The position numbers and the translations under genes are program-made. From Ochotona curzoniae (lineage: Eukaryota; Chordata; Mammalia; Lagomorpha; Ochotonidae), in NCBI RefSeq assembly GCF_017591425.1, contig NW_024464918.1, positions 12,088,001-12,152,000 of the forward strand: a stretch of 64,000 bases of DNA. The letters are read 5' to 3'. Position 1 is the stretch's first letter. Every line of letters begins with the position of its first letter. The notes below the pieces were generated by a model. The model made no database searches and was not told the origin of the DNA. It was given only the letters and a program-made list of their open reading frames with translations. Positions 56,757-64,000 of the stretch are shown here, one piece after another.

Positions 56757-56979
56757 TTTTTTTTTTAAGTACCTTTGGAAGACAATGAGAGAGAGGATGA
56801 GAGATGTTCCATGTGCCGATTCACTCCCCAAATGGCTGAAACAACCAGGCTTGTCCAGGAGCTGCCTTCCCAGGTGCACTAACAGGAAACTACATTGGAA
56901 GCATAGCAACCAGGATTCAAATTGTCAGTGGATGCCAACATCAAAGCAATGGCTGAACCCGCTGTGATGCAACACCAAC
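56757..56979 (-). mobile_element. CSINE, internally deleted older copy
   Basis: Reverse copy: T-rich tail, 'gattcactccccaaatggct', 'gtgcactaacaggaaactac' and a 5' end at 'gctgtgatgcaacaccaac'. About 100 bp of the middle is missing. Confidence 0.75.
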
Positions 56980-57118
56980 TAGGAGGAATTCTTTTTTTTT
57001 TTTTGATGGAATTCTGGCCTTCATTTAAATTCAGTGGAGTATTTCAGGAATTAAATATTTGTAACTGCATCTCTTCTGGGGAAAACTGTAGTAAAATATT
57101 AAAAACATAAATAAATTC

Positions 57119-57430
57119 TGAGGGTAGGCATTTGACATTGTGGTTAAGATATCCCATATCAAAAGTGTCTGAGTTCTAACCCCCGCTCTCGTCTCAGTTC
57201 TAGACTTCTGCTAAAGCAAGCTCTGGGAAGCATCAGATTACAAATCAAGGAGTACAGTTCCTGCCCCCATGTGGGTGACCTACGTTAAGTTCCAGGCTCC
57301 TGGCTAGAGCCTAATCTAGTCCCAAGGGTTGTGGATAATTGGGGAGTAAATCAGTGATTTACTCTCTCTGTGTCACTCTCCTTATTCTTCCTCTCTTCTC
57401 CCCGACACTGCTCTTTAAAACGAATTCATT
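57119..57430 (+). mobile_element. CSINE, older subfamily
   Basis: 'gggtaggcatttgacattgt' head, 'atcccatatcaaaagtgtct', 'cccccatgtgggtgaccta' and 'aattggggagtaaatcag', with a CT-rich tail. Confidence 0.82.
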
Positions 57431-59704
57431 ACTTAAAATCAAGAATACTGAAAATGATTTCTCTTTGGCTATATTATTTGAATGTTGTGCTCACACAGGA
57501 GAGCATTAGGTTTTCATCGGCTGAAATCTGATGGAAGGCAAATCACTATAGAAGATGGGAAAGGATGGATGGAGGGAGAGCTTCTCCCAGAGTATCAATT
57601 ACAGGGAGTCGGGGTTAGGGTAGCACACGGGTGAGGGTGCCTTCATGTGCAGTGGATGGCCTTTTCTGTTATAAACTCAGATAGAAATGTCTGTTGATAC
57701 TCAATTTAGAAAGTGATTTAAGGGTAATTAACCTCTCATTTCACATTTTCTCTAAATGAACAATATCATTTGCTTCAAATTTGCAGAAAGAGAGTTGGCA
57801 CAGGGATTGCTCATAAACAGAGTTGAAACTTTTGGGATTTATCATTTCCTCCCCCTCTCATCCCTCATCTTGGTATGCCATTAGACAAGAGAGTACATTT
57901 AACTCTGCCCCACTATTCATCTTTTAGCAATGTTTCCTCCTTTTCCATTTTATGGATTCAGCCAAGACTGAGGTAAAGCATTATACTCTTTGCTTTTCCC
58001 TCACATTGCCCTCCAAGCCCTGCACATAGTTCATAAAGTACTTGGTGAAGAAGAAAGTGGATGAATGGAAGTTTTATTTTCAGAGTGATAACTTTGTTTT
58101 CCCTGCCAAATCTTGCCCTGTGCAATGGAAGGATATGAGGTGGAAATGTAAGTTGCAATGAAGTAGCTTCACAGCTACCATTTTTCCAACTTACTCATCC
58201 CACAAGGATCTTTGTGTTTTGCTTGTTGACTGCCCTTTAGACATGATATATGTCCCTAACCACCATGAACTGAAATGTACCTGCCTTACTTTTTTCTTTG
58301 TGAAAGGAATTCTGTTTTTAGGTTTTCAAATTTGTTGGTTTCCTGGTAAACTAAATCTATGATCCAATATTTAATGACCCACAATACCTTTGATGTGCTA
58401 GTTCTAACTGCTCCATGGGAGGCAACTCCCTGAAGATATACTGCTTTTATGAAAGGATTAACTGTGTAGTTCTAGTCTGTTTTATAGATCAATGGAAAGA
58501 TCTGAAGTGAACAAGCTCTCTAGTGTGCTTCAGATCCCTCAGTCTGCAGCATGCCTTAAGAGCTGGTAAGCAATAGTCAACAACACAATAAATTGGAAAA
58601 ATTGGGATTGAAGACATCAGTCATTTCATTCTCAAAAATTCAGCTCTAGGCAACTAATGCTGCACCTGAGTAGTTGCCTGAAGTGAGTTTGCATTTTGTA
58701 TTTAAATGTTTGCATACATTGATCTTAGAATCCTGGATGAGAAGCAAGTGCAGAGGGAAGCTGAAGGTGTCTTTATCTTCCTTATTCTTTGAAAGCCAGC
58801 ATCTCCCCAGCTTGATTTCCCTGTATCTGCTCCTTTGTTGCAAGTTGCCAGAAGTCCAAGATGTGAATAATCACGATGACCTAAATAGGCCTTTGTGGCT
58901 AGAGAGGAAATTTTAAGGGGGAATAACAGGAAAAATGGGGATTGAGGAGAACATGCTTCTAGATGTATGCAACTAGAGGCAGCTTAATTTTTATTTCATA
59001 ATTTTACAGAAGGAATACTGAGAGGAACACAGAGGAAAAATAGAGAATAGCAAAACGTGATAGGAAAAGCAGATCTTTGAGTAAAAATTCTTAATTGGCA
59101 CTCATAAGTTGACTTGAGGTGGAAAAGAAACTGCTTTCAGAAATTCAAGTTGTCCCATAGCAGTAAATGAAGATGTTAGACAACTTGCCTCCAATGTCTC
59201 TTGTGGGGCTTGGGGGAGGATATGATGTTTGAGTTTAGAAAACTACTTGGGCTTAGGATGCTATAAATCTATAATGTTTGTGGTTAATATTTTCATTCAG
59301 TCTCACTTTCCTTTTCTTCAGTCTCAGGATACTCAGGCATAGATTTAAGCAATGAGTTCAAGCCTCAGTTCTTTGCTTCTGAAAAATTCAGGTTTACTTT
59401 CTCATCATTGATTCCAATCGTATATTTTGGCTTATGAAGCATAAAGCATTGTGAAAAATAAACTTCCCAAATCATACCGCTAAACTGTTCACAAACATTG
59501 TTTACCAGCAGTAGGTGAAGCTTTCTCAAAGGATTCATTCACAGGTAGACCATGGAAGCCAAACACTACGATACGCTTTGAATCTTTTAAACAGAGCAAG
59601 ACCTCTAGCTGGGAATGAGTTGAGGCAAGTGAACCTTGGCAGTGTGTACGTACAAAACAGAATTTGGAAAAAAAACATGAAATTTGCATGGTAATGACTC
59701 TTGC
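57431..59704. other. Unassigned non-coding sequence
   Basis: About 2.3 kb of unique DNA with no repeat, exon or RNA gene recognised. Confidence 0.4.
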
Positions 59705-59860
59705 TGGTCATTTACTCACTCATTAAATATTTGCTGCTTACTGCTTACGCAGCAGGCAGTGTGTGTCCACACTGTGAGGGCAGTGCCTACATTCCATGAA
59801 GTTGTAGCAGGGCAAACTCAGCTTAGAAACTTACAAATTCGGGGGATTTATTGAGAGTTT
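59705..59860 (+). mobile_element. Ancient mammalian repeat fragment
   Basis: 'ttactcactcattaaatatt' followed by 'cagcaggcagtgtgtgtcc' resembles the start of the element also seen at 45,225 and 49,530. Confidence 0.35.
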
Positions 59861-60309
59861 CAAGGGAAACAAACTAGAGTTGGATGAGATGATAACTGAA
59901 AGTTGTATTACTTGTCTCTCCCAAAGGGAGAAAGGCAGTTCTCTTTCGTTATTTATTATATGAAATAGCCCCTGAACACAATATAGTTTGTCAGGGTCCA
60001 CTAGAAGCAAAAACCAGATGTGTATAATCTGAAAAGAGAGAAGAGTCTCCTTTCTTCATTCTAAGCACATAGTTATATTAATGTAGGTTCCAGTCCTGTT
60101 ATCTCTTTTCATAATAAGATAATAAAGTGATGATGACAGTGATAAAAAGCAATGAGAACACCAGGATATGAATGCCTAGACTAAAATCAGTATTCCATTT
60201 ATTGGATAGCTCTCCCCAAAAGCAGAACTAGGTTGGGGGTGCAGTAACAAGACCTGGATCTCATCTGACTATTGCATATTCTGTGCAAGTTATTCCATCA
60301 CCTGAGAAA
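59861..60309. other. Unassigned non-coding sequence
   Basis: No repeat or gene recognised. Confidence 0.4.
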
Positions 60310-60560
60310 CCCCTTCCTGTTGTCCCCATGCTTCTCTTTGTCTACAGTCCACTCTGAAATGCCTTTAAAATCTTCAGGTACCACCTAGATACCACCCACT
60401 CCTGGTAACTTTCCTGAACTCACAAAGTTCAGTGGAGTGACTTACTGTGTGTCTCCACAATAACTTGCCCTCGCATGTCATGGAATTCATCTTGCAATGC
60501 TAAAATATCATGTTGTTTGTTTAGATCCATGGTGCTATGTACTTACAGTAGTCATTGGAC
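60310..60560 (+). mobile_element. L2 LINE fragment
   Basis: 'cttcaggtaccacctagata', 'ggtaactttcctgaactcac', 'ataacttgccctcgcatgtc' and 'atcatgttgtttgtttag' follow the L2 3' region in order. Confidence 0.65.
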
Positions 60561-60750
60561 ATTAATGGATGAATAATGTTTGCATTGTTTAGGACCATCC
60601 AAACACAATTTCTCCCTATAACTTGAATTTAAAGAAAGTACTTATCTAGTTTTAATATAAATATCCATCTATTCCCAATGAATTTTCTTCCAGCTGTGCT
60701 TACTCTATTTTCTTCCATTCCATGAAACATGGCTTTTGTTGACTACAAAA

Positions 60751-60965
60751 TCTGGTTCACTCCCCAAATGGCCCCAAGACTGGACCACAACAAGGCCAGG
60801 AGCCTGAAACTCCAGCCAGGTCTCCCAAATAGGTTCCAGGGAACCATGTCCCCTGCCATCTGCAAATCACAAGTGGGGCAGCCAGAACTTTATCCATCAA
60901 TCCAGTGTGCTCATGTATGGAATGCCATTGTCACTACTAGCTGCATTGGCACTTTGCCACATCCC
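60751..60965 (-). mobile_element. CSINE fragment, older
   Basis: 'ctggttcactccccaaatgg', 'ggtctcccaaataggttcc' and 'ctgcaaatcacaagtggg' are reversed SINE middle. The tail is missing and the head is diverged. Confidence 0.65.
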
Positions 60966-61469
60966 AGTGGCTTACCTTTTAGCATCCTTTTATTAATAAA
61001 AACAACAAAGAAAAAGATGGGGAATCCAGTTAACTCCAAATCTCAATACTCTGAAGCCACCAAAGAATAGATTGTAAGTTTCACTGCTCACATTCAGATA
61101 CATCTGAGAACAGAGAAACTGCACATTAGAAATGAGAATCTGCAGAGTTCTCATCAGTCCCAAACATCCCAAGGACCCAACCCTTCTTTGATAAGAAAAC
61201 ATTCCTCTCACAATCTTGCCAAGACAATATTAGGGTTAGAGGGGCTCCTAGAGCTTTGAAAATTGAGTTAGCCCTATGATAAATTCATTCATCCATTGAT
61301 CTTTTCAGTACTGGGTAAAATCATGTTTATATGACAGCCATGCATACCAAGTCCAGATAATACGAGACCTAACAACTTTACAGACCTGGAACCTAGTGGC
61401 AGAGGCATCAAATTCTCATACAAAGAGTTTTGAGAGGACAAGGTTGTATTTGGACTCTCTTCAGGATAC
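60966..61469. other. Unassigned non-coding sequence
   Basis: No repeat or gene recognised. Confidence 0.4.
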
Positions 61470-61628
61470 CCTTAATCCCTGGTACTGGTGTGTTCAAATC
61501 TAATTCCCAGCCTGTACTCAAGAAATCAGTAGGTCTAGGATAAATACAGGAGCTTAAATGTTTCATAACTTCATAGATTATCCTAATGTAGATGATCGGC
61601 AGACCACACTCTGGAAACACTGCTTTGT
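61470..61628 (+). mobile_element. MER5A (hAT-Charlie MITE) relic
   Basis: 'agaaatcagtaggtctagga', 'attatcctaatgtagatgat' and 'cggcagaccacactctggaa' followed by 'acactg' match the MER5A right half, including its terminal repeat. The left half is lost. Confidence 0.75.
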
Positions 61629-62867
61629 TAAAAGGCAACTCTCTTTACTGATGGACTTTCATATGCAGTTCCTTAAATTGAAGTATGCCAGATTGTATCT
61701 CCTTCCATTTCAATAAAGAAGTTGCTCAAAATAAAATCTTTTTGCTTTACCCTCTTGCTCTGGTATTTCGGGGGCCTTCCGGGAGCTGTTTTAATTAAGT
61801 AATTCATGGAGAGAACACCTGTTCAGGTGTGCCTTGGCTTTAGTTGCAAAACAGTAAGTAGAAACCAAAATTCCACTATTCCTGGAAGGAATTGGGCATC
61901 TATTTGAAGACACAGACAATATTTGCAAAATTAGAGAAAGCAGTAAGAACATATGTTGGACTCCACGTCAATTTAATCACCACCCTATAACACTGAGTCA
62001 AGTAAGAGGAGCATATAGGTTTCGTTGCATATAACCATTCAAGTTTTTGATGATGGCTGCATGGAGATTTTCAGTGAGAATAATCCTGAAATCATAGATT
62101 TAGTGATATAGAAGGCATGAGGACAAATGCATAATCTTTAATCCCTACTTCTTTAAGACAACAATAACATGAGTGACAGACCACAGATAAAGCAGACCTA
62201 GTTTTATAGTGATGCTTAGAGAAGCCATTCATTCCCCAATCCACCTGAGACCTTTGAGCAACTTCCTGGCACTTAACTCACCACCCCAGAAAACAAGCCC
62301 ATGTTCACCAGGGTTGCCCTTTGCTTTGCTTTCCCCACTGACCGTCAAACACTCTGTTAATGGTCTTTCCATGTTCCAAGGCTTCTGGCCACATCCGTAA
62401 ACATGAAAGGGAAAGAAAGAATGTGCAATTCACATTGCCAGGCTAGCTTGTCAGGGTAGTAATACAACCAATAACAGAATGGGGAAAAAAGCCCTCACAT
62501 CCTTAACAAAAATTAGCTAGAAGCTATTCCAGATTTCAAACATATAGAAATTCTTTGATTACAGTATAAGGAAAAACTACATCAGAGAGAGGTAAAGCAA
62601 GAGGCTCTGTGAAATCTAGAATGCCCCATGCAGCTAAGGTATACTATGAGAATTTTAAAAATTATGTTAGGAATATAATCTACAAAGGGATCCTGAGTTG
62701 TGCTTATAATGGCTATTGCTCCACAATCTTTTATGAAGATAGCCATGTGCCAGTCTCCACAACTGAGTTATCCATCAAAAATAAACTATCTATTGTGCCA
62801 ATTATGCCTTTTTTCAGCTTTCAACCACGCAAACATTCATGGGCACAACACATGCAAAATACATAGT
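61629..62867. other. Unassigned non-coding sequence
   Basis: No repeat or gene recognised. The frames at 62,609-63,050 have no domain. Confidence 0.4.
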
Positions 62868-63369
62868 TGCCAGAGACCAGCTCCAGCCAAGTTTGGAGCT
62901 CGGGAAGGATGTATGAATCGGCAGGAAGAAAGAGTTGTGGACCACTATACACATGCATATAAGGGACAGTTCAAAAAATTTGCCTTCTTTATTTACACAG
63001 AAATCATCACAAGCTTTTGCACAACTGTTTCATTTTTACTTCATGGTTAAAAGAATGGTTACAAAAATAATTCTATAAAACATTATTTTACTTCAAAGAC
63101 AACATTTCCAGCAAACCATTACCCATTCAAACTTGCAGTCACCTGTCTGAAGCCAAAACCCCACAGTTGGCAGCGCATGTACTTACAGAGTGACAAGTGG
63201 TGTGCTTATATCCAAAATCAATTTTCACTAAACCTAAGCTAATATTACTTAAAATATTAAGAATACAGAATTTTAAAAACTCATACGTGAAAGGAATTTA
63301 TAAAGGCATATATCATAGATTCTTTACTAAATCTTGTAATGAGTCACATACTAATTACCATCACCTTCA
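62868..63369 (-). mobile_element. Possible solo LTR of an endogenous retrovirus
   Basis: The plus strand begins 'tgccagagaccagctccagc', which on the minus strand gives a retroviral-type LTR end '...ggtctctggca'. An A/T-rich 'taaataaag' lies about 120 bp upstream of that end. If the other end is at 63,369 (minus-strand start 'tgaaggtgatgg'), the 6-bp flanks are 'catagt' and 'cctagt', one mismatch apart. No primer site or internal viral sequence is adjacent. An old gene 3' UTR is an alternative. Confidence 0.3.
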
Positions 63370-64000
63370 CCTAGTACTGATTCAACTGTTTTCTGTTCTT
63401 TTGTTAAAGGGCAGGGAAAAGGATCAGGGCAGCTCAGCCTTTCTATGAAGGAAGGGCCTTTACAAAAAAACTTCTTTTTATCTTTTCAAACTATTTTCTT
63501 TCCTTAAATATAAATGCCAATATAAGGTGGAAGTTTGAAGCCATTTTCCTGTAGGGGCTCACAGTATTTGTCTCCCTTTGGAAAATGCCCCATATACTTT
63601 CTGCTTCACGTGATGGGAAGCCAAAATACATCATTTCACATGTTGTAACAGTTCGAGGCTGCATGGTAAACACACTCTTTGAACCTCCATGATTGCCATT
63701 TGTTCCAAGATACTATCAAGCCAATTCTTATGGAGAACATCACACATCTTAGAGTAACAGCCAGGTCAAAAGTAGGCACACAGTAAGACATTGGGCGTGA
63801 TATAGGCTCGATTGTGCTACTGTATACTTTTAGCTGTGTCTCATTGTCTTAAGTTGCTAAAGACTCTTTTACTATAACATGATTGATAAAGTCAGGTTCC
63901 GGCATTAAACAGATTACAGAAATCATTTCAAATTTGCAGAAAAACAACAACACCCTCAGGAGAATTCCATGAAATATCAAGTGTCCATGCAATGGATGAG
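63370..64000. other. Unassigned sequence at the right edge
   Basis: No repeat recognised. The minus frame 63,491-63,673 has no domain. A conserved non-coding segment or untranslated exon cannot be excluded from sequence alone. Confidence 0.35.

Overview
This window looks like non-coding mammalian nuclear DNA, intergenic or deep intronic, from a lagomorph. A pika (Ochotona) is the most likely source. The main evidence is about 35 copies, on both strands, of the tRNA-derived lagomorph C-type SINE (CSINE). These carry the internal run 'cccatatggg', the run 'tgggagacc', and 3' tails of the form 'tctgcctttccaataaaaataaataaatctt'. The younger copies ('cttgcacgcgcc', 'ggcccaaagccttggga') match my memory of the pika subfamily better than the rabbit one. 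The genus is inferred from memory and was not tested. I found no convincing protein-coding exon, complete RNA gene, CRISPR array, bacterial or phage gene, or operon. The open frames are short, lack coding signatures, and often lie inside SINEs or simple repeats.

Layout: 1-10.5 kb is old unique sequence with scattered SINE and MIR relics. 10.8-12.4 kb holds the most unusual object: a CSINE split by a composite, poly(A)-tailed minus-strand insertion. That insertion carries a reversed SINE piece, degenerate GC-rich repeats and a unique 3' domain, and is flanked by a 14-bp duplication. 13-15.6 kb has a SINE inside a MIR and a long polypyrimidine tract. 15.7-17.1 kb is a minus-strand L1 3' end with a short inverted segment, as expected from twin priming. 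24.6-28.2 kb is a decayed plus-strand L1 (ORF1 to ORF2) broken by five or six SINEs. 28-51 kb is a mixture of SINEs, MIR and L2 relics, microsatellites and unassigned sequence. 51.6-53.35 kb is a lagomorph L1 3' end fused directly to the 5' part of a CSINE. A U2 snRNA pseudogene fragment lies at 53.8 kb. 54-64 kb holds further SINEs, L2 and MER5A relics and a possible LTR near the right end.

No genes act together here. The biology visible is the insertion history of LINE-driven retrotransposition. Three structures (11.1-12.35, 41.8-42.2 and 51.6-53.35 kb) look like composite or chimeric retrotransposition products. The first, an SVA-like composite, is the best candidate for something undescribed. 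Repeat boundaries were placed by eye and are accurate to about 10-30 bp unless a duplication is quoted.
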